From positions 186,001 to 250,000 of the forward strand of contig OZ240666.1 in the NCBI GenBank assembly GCA_965198675.1: a DNA stretch of 64,000 bases, read 5' to 3'. The notes beneath the pieces are model-generated. The model did no database searches and was not told the DNA's origin. It was given only the letters and a program-made list of their open reading frames with translations. The DNA is from Prochloron sp965198675 (GTDB lineage: Bacteria > Cyanobacteriota > Cyanobacteriia > Cyanobacteriales > Prochloraceae). The position numbers and the translations under genes are program-made. Shown here one piece after another: positions 1 to 8,520 of this stretch. How positions within the stretch are numbered: the first letter of the stretch is position 1; the number at the start of each line of letters is the position of its first letter.

Positions 1-314
1 ATATTGAAATAGAAGGATAATCGGATCCCCCCCAGCCCACCAAAATATCGGGGGGTGCCCTTAGGGCGGGGGGATTTTACGTGAATAAGACGATGGGATG
101 ATAGGATAAGGGCGGCGTTTCACGATCGCCAGCAAATCTCCTCCCCCATTCTCGCTGGATCGCCCTATAAATCTTGTAGTCCTGAAAGGACTTTTCTTGT
201 TAGCACGCAATTTATTCCCGTGCGGGTCTTAAATAAACCCTGTTAGGGTTCCCATTGTTGGGTTTCGTGCCTCAACCCAACCTACATAGAATTAGCTAAA
301 TAAAGATAAAAGTC
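1..314. other. Intergenic, repeat-bearing left edge
   Basis: I see no gene in this stretch. Between about 25 and 75 there is a C-run followed by a G-run that could pair into a strong hairpin. The rest is short direct and inverted repeats of the kind scattered across this window, including text related to TAGGGT and CAACCCAACCTAC motifs. No convincing promoter with both boxes was identified before the gene at 315, and any preceding gene lies outside the window. Confidence 0.5.
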
Positions 315-1025
315 ATGTCCAACTGGTTCAAACAACTACTACAAAAACTCTCCGGTGAGAATGACAAGGTGCTCACCCTAGAAAGAGACTTGCAAAACCT
401 ACGCTTAGAAAACCAAGAACTAAATCATCTCAAACAAGAACTAGAACGTCAGCGCAGTGGTGAAACCAATCGTACCACAGAAGCTGTCCAAACCGAAATA
501 GAACAGCTTTTCACCGATATTTCCTCCCCTATTACCCAACTTCTGACTCAAACTTACTTATTAGAAGAAGAAGACAAACCAGTGCAAACCAAAGATGTCC
601 TTGCTGTTGTTAAACGTCTGCTCCACACTTTAGAAGATAAGGGCTTAATGATAACAGGAAAAGTGGGAGAAACGGTTCCTTTTGAACCAAACTACCACCA
701 ACCTCTGAGTGCTAATGCTTCCCTCACACCAGGTTCATCAGTTATTGTTAGACTTGTGGGCATCTCCTATCAGGGTAAAGTAATTAAGAAAGCAGGAGTT
801 GAAGCAGCACAGCGCTATCAAAAATTTACATATAAAAGTTACCCTACTTCACTTAGTTTATGTCTTGAATACATTTTGTTGGGGGCGATCCGGCGGGTAC
901 GCCGGATCTGCGCTATCGCGCAGACCGCCAAACTTAGGTTGGTGGGCGATGCTACAAGTATAATAGGTTTAATGATTAACCGCAGATGGCTCCAGATTTT
1001 TGTGGTAGGATTAACTGATAACTAA
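315..1025 (+). CDS. GrpE-like nucleotide exchange factor with repeat-derived tail
   Basis: Predicted co-chaperone of the GrpE type, expected to drive ADP release from the Hsp70 encoded next door. Residues 1-60 are charged and heptad-like (coiled coil), and about 61-165 resemble the GrpE beta-rich core, ending near VIKKAGVEAA. After about residue 170 the protein stops looking like GrpE: the DNA there carries a palindromic repeat (around 885-945, CCGGCGGGTACGCCGG), so the last 65 residues look like read-through into inserted repeat rather than native sequence. It lies about 50 bp upstream of the Hsp70 gene in the same direction, separated by a heptamer repeat. The family call is good; whether the altered C-terminus is functional is unknown. 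Confidence 0.75.
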   Translation: MSNWFKQLLQKLSGENDKVLTLERDLQNLRLENQELNHLKQELERQRSGETNRTTEAVQTEIEQLFTDISSPITQLLTQTYLLEEEDKPVQTKDVLAVVKRLLHTLEDKGLMITGKVGETVPFEPNYHQPLSANASLTPGSSVIVRLVGISYQGKVIKKAGVEAAQRYQKFTYKSYPTSLSLCLEYILLGAIRRVRRICAIAQTAKLRLVGDATSIIGLMINRRWLQIFVVGLTDN

Positions 1026-1060
1026 TAACTGGTAACTGGTAACTGGTAACTGGTAACTGA
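1026..1060. repeat. Short tandem repeat, 7-bp unit
   Basis: About four to five tandem copies of the heptamer TGGTAAC lie between the GrpE-like and Hsp70 genes. Single or few-copy versions of the same heptamer recur near 15570, 24070 and 41670, so it is a dispersed short-repeat family of the type common in cyanobacteria. Confidence 0.85.
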
Positions 1061-1076
1061 AAGAAGGAGTTAAAAT

Positions 1077-2666
1077 ATGCCCGGACGTTTAGGGGTTGAC
1101 TTTGGTACTTCCAATACAGTAATTGCTCTCTGGGATGAAGTGAGACAGGAAGGTTTACCTTGCCATATTCCTGACTACGGCTATCTCTATGGACAGAGTC
1201 ATGAGAGAATCTCTGTTATCCCTTCCCTAATTAACTATCCAGCAGAGGGAAAACAGTGGTTAGGAAATCAAGTAATACAGCAAAACCTCCAAAAAAGTAA
1301 TAACACTTTTCGCTGCATGAAACGTTATATTAGCAACCGCTCCCCCGTCAAACGACCACTTCATGGACAGCAAATTTCCCACTTTGACGCTGGGAAAGAC
1401 TTCCTCACCGGGGTATTACTCCTGGCAGCCGAAGCCAACAACATTAATAATGAAGAAGTAGCCTTTACCGTTCCAGTAGAAGCCTTTGAACACTATGAAA
1501 ATTGGCTCGCCGAAGTGACTAAAGACGCCGAAATGCCTCGTTTCCGCTTGCTTGACGAACCCTCAGCCGCAGCTTTAGGCTATGGGGCACAAATCCAACC
1601 AGGAGACGTTTATCTCATCTTCGACTTCGGCGGTGGTACCCTAGACGTAGCAGTAGTTTTAATAGAGAAAGAGAACCTTTCAGCTAATCGCTGCTGTCGG
1701 GTTTTGGGAAAAGCAGGAGCCGATATAGGAGGTGCTAAGATAGATCAATGGTTGTTTCAGGAAGTATTGCGCCAAACAGGAAGAAATGACACCGACGAAG
1801 AAGTGGCACAACTGAGTGGAGCATTATTGGTAGAATGTGAACAAGCGAAAATAAGTCTTTCCGAAAAAAAACGTGCTTATATTACCCTGATAAACCCCCA
1901 AACCGGTGCAGTCCTATCAGCAGAATTTACTCGCAGTGAGTTTGAAGACATTCTCGACGCTCAGGAAGCTTTGAGCAAAATTCACCGCACCATTCGCCGT
2001 GCCTTAAATACTGCCAGAGAGCGAGGCTACACTGAAGATAATATCAAATCTGTGCTCATGGTGGGAGGTAGTAGTAAAATTCCTGTGGTACAAAAAACCC
2101 TAAGACGTATCTTTGGTAAAGAGCGAGTCATGCTAGATCGCCCCCTAGACGCAGTAGCCCGGGGTGCAGCAGCTTTTGTAGCTGGAGTAGATTTCTACGA
2201 CCACATTCAACATGATTATGCCATTCGCTACTTCAATCGTCAAGCAGGAAAGCGAGACTATCCCACTTTAGTCAAGGGAGGTACTCCCTATCCTACCTCA
2301 GAACCATTAGCCAGTTTAACCATCAAAGCTGCTCACGACAAACAAACTCACCTGGGACTTTCTATCTTTGAAATGAGCACTAGACATGAAAATAGTCCTA
2401 ATACTGGGGTAGAATTAGTATTTGACCCCTCTGGTGCAGCTCGTCTTAATGACCTCACTCCCTCAGAAGAGGAAGAGCGTAATTATTTTTGGCTCAATGA
2501 AAAAAATCCCACCTTCTTGACTGCTAAACCAGAACCCAAGAAAGGGGAAAAGTGTTTTCAAGTCCAATTTTCTCTGAACGGTAACAAGCAACTTTTAATT
2601 ACAGCCCGGGATTTGAGAACCGGAAAAGTGACCCATCGAGACTATCCAGTGGTAAAATTAACTTAG
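1077..2666 (+). CDS. Hsp70 family chaperone-like ATPase
   Basis: Actin-fold ATPase of the Hsp70/DnaK superfamily, cytoplasmic. Visible signatures: phosphate-1 loop LGVDFGTSNT at residues 5-14, phosphate-2 DFGGGTLDVAVV near 182, and the adenosine loop VLMVGGSSKIP near 328. At 529 residues it is about 100 shorter than DnaK and its C-terminal third does not resemble a canonical DnaK peptide-binding domain plus lid, so it belongs to the divergent cyanobacterial Hsp70-like group rather than being the housekeeping DnaK. A ribosome site (AGAAGGAG) lies 10 bp before the ATG. Together with the preceding GrpE-like gene and the following DUF1257 and DUF2997 genes it forms a likely four-gene unit. The client is not known. 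Confidence 0.92.
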   Translation: MPGRLGVDFGTSNTVIALWDEVRQEGLPCHIPDYGYLYGQSHERISVIPSLINYPAEGKQWLGNQVIQQNLQKSNNTFRCMKRYISNRSPVKRPLHGQQISHFDAGKDFLTGVLLLAAEANNINNEEVAFTVPVEAFEHYENWLAEVTKDAEMPRFRLLDEPSAAALGYGAQIQPGDVYLIFDFGGGTLDVAVVLIEKENLSANRCCRVLGKAGADIGGAKIDQWLFQEVLRQTGRNDTDEEVAQLSGALLVECEQAKISLSEKKRAYITLINPQTGAVLSAEFTRSEFEDILDAQEALSKIHRTIRRALNTARERGYTEDNIKSVLMVGGSSKIPVVQKTLRRIFGKERVMLDRPLDAVARGAAAFVAGVDFYDHIQHDYAIRYFNRQAGKRDYPTLVKGGTPYPTSEPLASLTIKAAHDKQTHLGLSIFEMSTRHENSPNTGVELVFDPSGAARLNDLTPSEEEERNYFWLNEKNPTFLTAKPEPKKGEKCFQVQFSLNGNKQLLITARDLRTGKVTHRDYPVVKLT

Positions 2667-2682
2667 GGAGTAGAGGAGAGAA

Positions 2683-3066
2683 ATGTCTCATTTTACAACG
2701 ATTAAAACCAAGATAGTAGAAAAAGAATATTTGCAGCAGGCATTGACAGATTTAGGTTATACTTATGAAGAGGGTAACGTCCAGGTGCGGGGTTATCAAG
2801 GTAATCGTACCGAAGTAGAAGTCAAAATAACTACCAATAGTCCTGGGTACGATATTGGTTTGCGCAAAACAGGAGACTCCTATGAAGTAATCGCTGATTG
2901 GTGGGGAATAAAAAACATGACCTCCCAAAAATTTATCCAACCTTTAAACCAGCGCTATGCTTATCATGCAGCCAAAGCAAAACTAGAAGCACAAGGCTTT
3001 TCTTTAGTAAGCGAACAACAAGAAGAAGGAGAGAAAATTCATTTAGTATTGCGCCGAATGGTTTAA
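2683..3066 (+). CDS. DUF1257 family protein (Ycf35-like)
   Basis: Small soluble protein (127 aa) of the DUF1257/Ycf35 family, conserved in cyanobacteria and some algal plastids; no biochemical role is established. The start MSHFTTIKTKI and the central block with a conserved D-W segment (VIADWWG) are typical of the family. It begins 16 bp after the Hsp70 stop and is preceded by a good ribosome site (GGAGAG), so co-expression with the chaperone gene is likely. The Hsp70 / DUF1257 / DUF2997 order supports a shared function, which I do not try to name. Confidence 0.9.
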   Translation: MSHFTTIKTKIVEKEYLQQALTDLGYTYEEGNVQVRGYQGNRTEVEVKITTNSPGYDIGLRKTGDSYEVIADWWGIKNMTSQKFIQPLNQRYAYHAAKAKLEAQGFSLVSEQQEEGEKIHLVLRRMV

Positions 3067-3127
3067 AATCTCTCTCCACCTCTCTGTGCCTCTGCGCCTC
3101 TGCGTGAAACCCAAAAATAAATTTAAA

Positions 3128-3334
3128 ATGGAACTACAAGAAATCGATGTATTTGTGGAAAAAGACGGTAAAGTCCGCCTTGAAGTGCGGGGAGTCAAAG
3201 GAACATCTTGCTTAGATTTAACTCAAGACTTAGAAGCTATCTTAGGAGGGGAAATTGCAGCAAGGGAAATGACTCCAGAAGCTGAGGAAACAGCAGCAGT
3301 AATCCCCGTACAGTTAACCAGTTACCAGGGTTAA
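3128..3334 (+). CDS. DUF2997 family small protein
   Basis: A 68-residue protein starting MELQEIDVFVEKDGKV, a single alpha/beta-like domain of the DUF2997 family. I chose the ATG at 3128 because family members begin MExxEI; the upstream in-frame ATG at 3086 reads through a repeat (CTCTGCGCCTCTGCG) and gives implausible residues. In cyanobacteria this family usually follows DUF1257, as here. Function unknown. Confidence 0.85.
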   Translation: MELQEIDVFVEKDGKVRLEVRGVKGTSCLDLTQDLEAILGGEIAAREMTPEAEETAAVIPVQLTSYQG

Positions 3335-3525
3335 AACCGATAATTGCGCTCCCCTACCCAAAGACTAACGGGGACTGCATTTCCTTTACTATCCACCTTC
3401 ACTTCTACCACAAATTGCCGTTCTTCCTTTTGTATCTCCCTGATCTGGGCATTAATCTCCTTACGCTTATTTTCTGGCATATAATAGGTTTCCAGCCCAT
3501 AGTCAATCCAGTCAGCACCCCCGGC
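3331..3525 (-). pseudogene. C-terminal remnant of a GDYXXLXY-type protein
   Basis: Reading the minus strand ending at 3331 gives about 62 residues with no start: GADWIDYGLETYYMPEN ... FVVEVKVDSKG ... VSLWVGERNYRF. The pattern 'Y-G-(I/L)-E-x-(Y/F)-(Y/F)-(V/M)-P-E' followed by a V-x-V-x-V strand matches my memory of the C-terminus of GDYXXLXY-domain proteins. The frame is lost at about 3525, exactly where the likely IscB omega-RNA region begins. A membrane-anchor-like N-terminal piece occurs on the same strand on the far side of the IscB element (4790-4979). I infer one gene split by the element. Confidence 0.6.
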
Positions 3526-3805
3526 TGAAGCACGGTTGCTCTCATGCCTCCAGCTTCAGGTAGCTGACCAGCCGTAGGATGCGTTACGCCATAGCTGTCA
3601 GCTTTAAACACTTCTCCAGACGTGTGCTAACGCATCCTACTTAACTGACTACGTTTTCCTTCGTCACGACACCTTCAGGTGCTTTCCAGCCTGTCGCTCT
3701 GTCGCTAATCATTAAACAGCCTTAGTAGGGGTAAAGCAGTGTGGTTGGCCCAACAAGCTTAGAAAACATTGGCAAGGAACACATTACACATCTGTAGACG
3801 AGACG
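3520..3805 (+). ncRNA. Probable IscB omega-RNA (HEARO-type)
   Basis: The 290 bases directly upstream of the iscB start are non-coding and richly structured: nested stems around GGCTGAAGC/GCTTCAGG, the core CTTTCCAGCCTGTCGCTC, then TAAAGCAGTGTG and GGCCCAACAAGC, and a closing CATTGGCAAGGAAC. Position, length and these blocks fit my recollection of IscB omega-RNAs (HEARO RNAs), which sit immediately 5' of iscB with a guide at the RNA 5' end. On that model the guide would come from flanking DNA just left of 3520. A TAGGATGCGTTA palindromic repeat appears inserted at about 3573-3640 within it. Checking would need an Rfam covariance search. Confidence 0.6.
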
Positions 3806-3810
3806 CAACC

Positions 3811-4726
3811 ATGTCTAACTACGTTTTGGTAATTGATACCCATAAAAAGCCGTTAAATCCCTGCACACCAGGGATGGCCCGCTCTCTCCTGAAAGCGGGT
3901 AAAGCAGCGGTCTTCAGACGGTATCCCTTTACCATCATCCTCAAGAAAGCGGTTTGGGATACTCCAGAACCCTGCCAACTCAAGTTGGACCCTGGCTCCA
4001 AAACGACTGGGATTACCATCTTGCAAGGGAATCAAGTCATCTGGGGGGCAGAATTGACCCATCGGGGGCAACAAATCAAAATGGAAGCTCACAGAGACAC
4101 AGAGGCGCAGAGGGATCAGTCATATCTCTTTGCAGCTATAACGCTTGTTTATACGTTCTCCGTGCCTCCGCGCCTCTGCGCGAAACGATTCGGGAAAGCC
4201 TGACCTACTAGCCAAAATCAAGCGACAAGCCAAAGCCCCTCTGAAGGATGTGGCAGCAGTTAATACCACCCGTTGGAGGTTATTAAACGCCCTTAAGCAA
4301 ACGGGCCTAACTGTTACCACAGGCACGGGAGGACAGACCAAATTTAACCGTTCCCAACAGGGGGTGGCTAAAGCTCACTGGCTGGATGCAGCTTGTGTTG
4401 GGAAGATATTAACTCTGGAGTTTTGCACTTCCAAACCATTACTGATTAAAGCAACGGGGCACAGGTGCAGGCAAATGTGTGGCACCGATAAGTATGGCTT
4501 CCCAAAACGACATCGTTCACGGATGCAAGTTCACAAAGGCTTCAGAACAGGAGACATGGTTAAAGCGGTTGTTACGGCTGGCAAGAAAATAGGCACCTAT
4601 GTGGGACGGGTTCTATGTCGTGCATCCGGCAGTTTTGATATTGCCACTCAAAGTGGCAGAGTGACGGGTATTAGCCACAAGTATTGCCAGCCAATTCACA
4701 AAAAGGATGGATACGCCTATGCATGA
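3811..4726 (+). pseudogene. iscB: iscB (RRXRR/RuvC/HNH nuclease), internally deleted
   Basis: IscB is the RNA-guided nuclease of OMEGA elements. The 5' part (3811 to about 4085) carries the N-terminal RRXRR/PLMP region (GKAAVFRRYPFTIIL) and RuvC-I (KLDPGSKTTGI). The 3' part (about 4195-4726) carries RuvC-III (HWLDAACVG) and the conserved end (KATGHRCRQMCGTDKYGFP ... ISHKYCQPIHKKDGY). The bridge helix, RuvC-II and whole HNH domain, roughly 150 residues, are missing. About 100 bp of a GCAGAGGCGCAGAG repeat in inverted halves (4095-4190) sits in their place and shifts frame. The protein must be inactive as a nuclease. The C-terminal half remains open for about 190 codons. Confidence 0.9.
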
Positions 4727-4733
4727 CAGATTG

Positions 4734-4776
4734 ACGGCGCCCGGCATTGATTAATGGCGGGCGCCGTTCGTTTTTC
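4734..4776 (+). terminator. Intrinsic terminator at the end of the IscB element
   Basis: A perfect 10-bp stem, ACGGCGCCCG (4734-4743) with CGGGCGCCGT (4758-4767), followed by TCGTTTTT, begins 8 bp after the iscB stop. It can serve as a rho-independent terminator and may also mark the right end of the element. Confidence 0.8.
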
Positions 4777-4789
4777 CTCCCCGCTCGCG

Positions 4790-4979
4790 CATAGGCGTTG
4801 CTCTCCAAACGTATCGGATATTTTCGTGAGAATTGTACTCTCCCTGCAAATTACCGGCAATCCTGACTGGTGAATTGTGGATTCATAGAAACCAGCAGCA
4901 ATACTACCTTTAATTCTCTCGACCAAACCTGCCAATTAGCTGCCACAAAGGTAATTACTGCCAAACCCACTAAAATCAT
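4790..4979 (-). pseudogene. N-terminal membrane-anchor fragment, probable 5' half of the split gene
   Basis: From an ATG at 4979 the minus strand reads a hydrophobic segment (MILVGLAVITFVAANW) followed by WSRELKVVLLL and a stop. A second frame downstream contains LQGEYNSHENIRYVW, reminiscent of the G-(D/E)-Y motif that names GDYXXLXY proteins. The frame change between the two indicates decay. It points the same way as the C-terminal remnant at 3331-3525 with the IscB element between them. The start region lies within 30 bp of the oppositely oriented gene at 5007. Confidence 0.4.
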
Positions 4980-5006
4980 GATAAATAGGAATCTCTTAAC
5001 AAGAAA

Positions 5007-6122
5007 ATGTTTGATTGTATTATTATCGGTTCCGGACCCGCTGGGGGTAGCGCTGCTTATCACTTAGCCAAACGAGGACGTTCCGTGTTAATCTTAGAAA
5101 AAGCCTCCTTACCCCGTTATAAACCCTGTGGGGGTGGAGTATCTCCCCTGGTTCAATCCTGGTTTGACTTTGACTTTACTCCCGCTATTTCTTGCAAAAC
5201 CACCACTAATTGCTATACTTGGAATAAGTCAGACCAGGTAGAAGTAACAATTGAGAATCAAGAGCCAATTTGGATGGTACGACGGGATATATTTGACTAC
5301 TTTTTAGTTAAGCAAGCCCTAAAACAAGGAGCAGAACTGCGAGAGAATACCAAAGCGACGGCGATTGCCTTTCAGGGAGATAGTTGGGAAGTAATCACCA
5401 CCTCAGAACCAGTCACAGGGCGCTACTTAATTGCAGCCGATGGAGCTAAAGGTATCATGGCTAAATTATTGGGCTTCAAAAAGCGCAAAACTCGTCTCGC
5501 AGGTGCTCTGGAAGTAGAAGTCCCCATACCCAAACAAGAAGATCGTCGAGTTTATTTTGAATTTGGCATGGTAAAAGGAGGCTATATCTGGAACTTTCCC
5601 AAAGCAGACGGCTATTCCATCGGTGTGGGTACCTTTCGGGGTGCCCAAAGACAAGACTTTAAAGGCATTTTGACAGAGTATAGCAAGATGTTTGACGTGG
5701 ATATTAACACGGGTAAACACTGTGGTCATCCTGTCTCTCTTTGGGACGGCAATCAAAGGCTCCATACCGAACATGCCCTGTTAGCAGGGGAAGCTGCTTC
5801 CGTGGTGGATCCCTTTACCGCTGAGGGCATTCGTCCTTCTATTTTTAGCGGTATGAAAGCAGCAGAAGCAATAGATATGGCGATAGCAGGGGATATTAAT
5901 GCCCTGACAGGATATACTGAAACCATGAGCCAAGAATGGGGTAGTGAAATGATATGGGCAAAGCGTCTTGCCCAGTTATTTTACCGCTTTCCCCGAGTGG
6001 GTTATGAAATGGGAGTGAAACGTCCTTCTGCTACTACAACCATGGCCAAAATTTTAGCTGGTAAATTGCGTTACTCTGATGTTGCTCATAGGGGTATTCA
6101 ACGTTTCACACAAAGACACTGA
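5007..6122 (+). CDS. Geranylgeranyl reductase family FAD oxidoreductase
   Basis: FAD-dependent oxidoreductase of the family that saturates geranylgeranyl chains. The Rossmann dinucleotide motif GSGPAGGSAAYHLA lies at residues 8-21, PRYKPCGGGVSP follows near 37-48 as in the family, and the second FAD motif (ALLAGEAASVVDPFTAEGI) is near 255-275. The 371-residue length is normal. It is more likely one of the generic family members than ChlP itself, which has a distinctive longer C-terminus; the substrate cannot be fixed from sequence. It is monocistronic and overlaps nothing on its strand. Confidence 0.9.
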   Translation: MFDCIIIGSGPAGGSAAYHLAKRGRSVLILEKASLPRYKPCGGGVSPLVQSWFDFDFTPAISCKTTTNCYTWNKSDQVEVTIENQEPIWMVRRDIFDYFLVKQALKQGAELRENTKATAIAFQGDSWEVITTSEPVTGRYLIAADGAKGIMAKLLGFKKRKTRLAGALEVEVPIPKQEDRRVYFEFGMVKGGYIWNFPKADGYSIGVGTFRGAQRQDFKGILTEYSKMFDVDINTGKHCGHPVSLWDGNQRLHTEHALLAGEAASVVDPFTAEGIRPSIFSGMKAAEAIDMAIAGDINALTGYTETMSQEWGSEMIWAKRLAQLFYRFPRVGYEMGVKRPSATTTMAKILAGKLRYSDVAHRGIQRFTQRH

Positions 6123-6296
6123 GACGCCGCAAGGTAGGGTGGGCAAGGTAGTAAAAAATTCATAATTCAGCCCACCAGCCCATAATCTGGTATAGTTTAC
6201 CATGACAGCTTATTCAGCTTTCTGGTTTAGTGGGCAATCAGAAATTTACTCTCATTATAGGGGACCAAACGTTTTCCAAATTGCCCACCCTACGAA
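6123..6296. other. Short intergenic region with REP halves
   Basis: Contains half-sites of the GTGGGCATTGCCCAC family (TAGGGTGGGCAAGG near 6133 and TTGCCCACCCTAC near 6280) flanking text in which no gene is evident. The arrangement looks like two REP halves separated by about 130 bp. Confidence 0.5.
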
Positions 6297-6743
6297 CTAC
6301 TTTTCTCTCCTCTCTGGGTCTCTGGGGTTTATTTCACGAATAAATTCTAAAGGCAAACCATCCCTATCGGCAATAAATGCCACCTCATAAACCCTATCCC
6401 CTATCATTTGTTGTCGCGGTTCTAATAATACTTGCAACGGTGACGATTCTTTAGCAAAACTAACTTTCAACTCATGTAACCAACTGGGTAAATCTTCAGT
6501 AACATCGGTCAAATCAAAAGAAAGATGATAATAACCCACATAATGCTGGTCTCCAAAAGCATCCGGGGCTGGTTTTGGTGACCGTATTTCCATCAACTCA
6601 ATCCTACCCCCCAAACCCTCCAACCAGCAAGCGAGGGTATAACCAGTACTAAAGCGCTCTTTTACAGTAAATCCCAACCTTTCATAGAAGGCGATCGCCC
6701 GATGAATATTAGCGGTGCGAATAGCAGCGTGGTGCATAATCAT
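6297..6743 (-). CDS. VOC/glyoxalase-fold protein
   Basis: Vicinal-oxygen-chelate fold protein of 148 residues with the paired beta-alpha-beta-beta-beta module: MIMHHAAIRTANIHRAIAFY at the N-terminus (first metal-ligand His strand) and YEVAFIADRDGLPLEFI near the C-terminus (last ligand Glu). Members include lactoylglutathione lyase and antibiotic-resistance or dioxygenase proteins; the substrate cannot be told here. It overlaps the upstream gene by 4 bp, indicating translational coupling with the TIGR02652 protein. Confidence 0.88.
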   Translation of the reverse strand: MIMHHAAIRTANIHRAIAFYERLGFTVKERFSTGYTLACWLEGLGGRIELMEIRSPKPAPDAFGDQHYVGYYHLSFDLTDVTEDLPSWLHELKVSFAKESSPLQVLLEPRQQMIGDRVYEVAFIADRDGLPLEFIREINPRDPERREK

Positions 6744-7246
6744 TCAAATAAACGATAATAAGTACAGTGTTGCGGCGTCCCCTTTTCTCTTTCCAAATGG
6801 AAGTTAATTACTTCCCAGCAAGGATCCTCTGGGGGTTCGGCACTAAATTCTACCGGTACGCCGTACAACTGGAGATTTTTGCTATTTGGATCTTCTTTCC
6901 AAGAAGAGTTTCCTTCCAAACAAGTACTGACCAACTTCCGATAGCGATAGGCAATAATTATCTTAGTGGCTCGATAGCCTTCAGTATAGAGCTGATCTAA
7001 GGCTTCGTGAATTTCAAAGCGAATTCCATCAGGGTGGGTATACTGTCGATACCATTTATCCTGCCAGAGACGCCAGTGTCTTTGAGACTGGAGATGAATT
7101 AGTTCTCCCATTTGGGGATCCGCTTCAAAAGCACCGTGACGAGGACACAAATAGCTATCTGTCAGGGTCAAAGCAGCAATTCTTTGGTGACAGTGAGGAC
7201 AGTGAATCTCCGGACCAAATATAGGGTATTGTAGAGCTAGATTCAT
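6740..7246 (-). CDS. TIGR02652-type conserved cyanobacterial protein
   Basis: Conserved protein beginning MNLALQYPIFGPEIHCPHCHQ. Two Cys/His pairs (CPHCHQRI and YLCPRHGAF) make a probable zinc-binding site in the first 45 residues. The start at 7246 is preferred over 7270 because the shorter form begins at the conserved segment and leaves space before the divergent gene at 7284. I recall this as the TIGR02652 family; no function is known to me. Its stop overlaps the start of the VOC gene. Confidence 0.8.
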   Translation of the reverse strand: MNLALQYPIFGPEIHCPHCHQRIAALTLTDSYLCPRHGAFEADPQMGELIHLQSQRHWRLWQDKWYRQYTHPDGIRFEIHEALDQLYTEGYRATKIIIAYRYRKLVSTCLEGNSSWKEDPNSKNLQLYGVPVEFSAEPPEDPCWEVINFHLEREKGTPQHCTYYRLFE

Positions 7247-7283
7247 CTTTAACTTACCGTGAGCCAGCAATTCTATTATAGAT

Positions 7284-7811
7284 ATGGTAACTTCACCAAC
7301 TAAATATTGGCAGCCTCCCGATTGCTCTCAAGCTGCTTTTATAGCTCCTAATGCAGTGGTTATGGGTCATGTCACCCTCAGCCCAGGGGTGAGTGTGTGG
7401 TACGGTGCTGTGGTGCGGGGAGATATAGAACGGATTGAAATTGGTGCTAGCACTAATATCCAAGATGGATCAATTTTGCACGGGGATCCCGGTGTGCCTA
7501 CTATTTTAGAAGATTTCGTTACCGTCGGCCATCGCGCTGTGATTCATTCTGCTTATGTTGAAAGGGGTTGTTTAATCGGCATTGGGGCAGTAGTCTTGAA
7601 TGGAGTGCGGGTAGGTGCTGGTAGTATTATCGGTGCTGGGAGTGTTGTTACCAAAGACGTGGCCCCAAAATCCCTAGTGGTGGGGGTACCCGGTAAATCA
7701 CTGCGAGAAATTAGCGACTCGGAAGTAGTAGAATTAATCGAACACGCTGAACGTTATCAAAAGTTAGCTCTCGTCCATGCTGGAAAAAGCACCGATTTAG
7801 GCTTTTCCTAA
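7284..7811 (+). CDS. Gamma-class carbonic anhydrase-like hexapeptide protein
   Basis: Left-handed beta-helix (hexapeptide repeat) protein of 175 residues, gamma-carbonic-anhydrase family (YrdA/PaaY-like, also related to the CcmM N-domain). The three zinc-ligand histidines are visible at H66 (ILHGDPG), H83 and H88 (VGHRAVIH), and repeats of the I-G-x-G-x-V type run from about residue 20 to 135. It may hydrate CO2 or act on acyl-thioesters; intact ligands make metal binding likely. It is transcribed divergently from the TIGR02652 gene, only 37 bp away. Confidence 0.9.
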   Translation: MVTSPTKYWQPPDCSQAAFIAPNAVVMGHVTLSPGVSVWYGAVVRGDIERIEIGASTNIQDGSILHGDPGVPTILEDFVTVGHRAVIHSAYVERGCLIGIGAVVLNGVRVGAGSIIGAGSVVTKDVAPKSLVVGVPGKSLREISDSEVVELIEHAERYQKLALVHAGKSTDLGFS

Positions 7812-7812
7812 C

Positions 7813-8466
7813 TCATGATACACTAAGACACTGTTGACAAATTGCTTGCAAAACCTGTAATAATTCAAGAGCATGTTCACGACGTATAAGATTTAATTCC
7901 GGTAAAAGTTGATAGATAGGAGGATTACCTTGTTGCAGATAAACAAATTGATAATTTTTACCATTGGTTGCTAGTCCCCAAACTGAGTCTTGATGTTCTA
8001 AACTAGAATAAGCATAGGTAAGTAACTGGGGCAAACCTTCTAAAGCATCAACTCGACTTCTTTTAGATTCAATTAACAGTACCCACAAAGGAGTGTTTTT
8101 CCTATTGGCTTCTATTCTGTTAACCGCTAGAATATCCATTCTACCCCTGATAATGGTGTCTTTATCTTCAATGTTAATGGGGACAATGCCTTCTTCTAAA
8201 GAAATTCTTATATGGGGATGATAAAAACCAGCTAACCACATTAAAGGAGATAAGATAAGAAATTTTACTTCTCCTTCTAACAAATTACCTTCTTCGTAAT
8301 ATACTTCAAAATTATGACGTATTTGCTCTAAGTCTTGTTCCTCTCTTGAATTTAAAGATTCCAGAGCAAGTAAAGAATTAAAAGAGTTATTAAATTGCCT
8401 TTTTAATTGGAGAAGACCATGAACATCTTTTAAAACGAGATTACTAGTATCTAATTTAGTCGTCAT
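7813..8466 (-). CDS. PD-(D/E)XK nuclease-like protein (HsdR N-terminal type)
   Basis: 217-residue protein with a restriction-endonuclease-like core: E65 (LEGEVKFL), D111 (GRMDILAV) and E133-x-K135 (LLIESKRSR) form the expected E...D...ExK pattern. It resembles standalone relatives of the type I restriction subunit R N-domain that are common in cyanobacteria without methylase partners. No hsdM or hsdS lies nearby, so a restriction role is not supported. It converges with the carbonic anhydrase gene; the stops are 2 bp apart. Confidence 0.8.
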   Translation of the reverse strand: MTTKLDTSNLVLKDVHGLLQLKRQFNNSFNSLLALESLNSREEQDLEQIRHNFEVYYEEGNLLEGEVKFLILSPLMWLAGFYHPHIRISLEEGIVPINIEDKDTIIRGRMDILAVNRIEANRKNTPLWVLLIESKRSRVDALEGLPQLLTYAYSSLEHQDSVWGLATNGKNYQFVYLQQGNPPIYQLLPELNLIRREHALELLQVLQAICQQCLSVS

Positions 8467-8520
8467 TGATTTCCTAACTCCTTCCTTTTCTTATAGTATA
8501 CCTCGGGTGATAGGGGGAAA

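Noticed and set aside
6202..6390. Plus-strand 62-codon frame upstream of the VOC gene end
   Set aside because: Overlaps REP halves and the antisense of the VOC gene; composition not protein-like.
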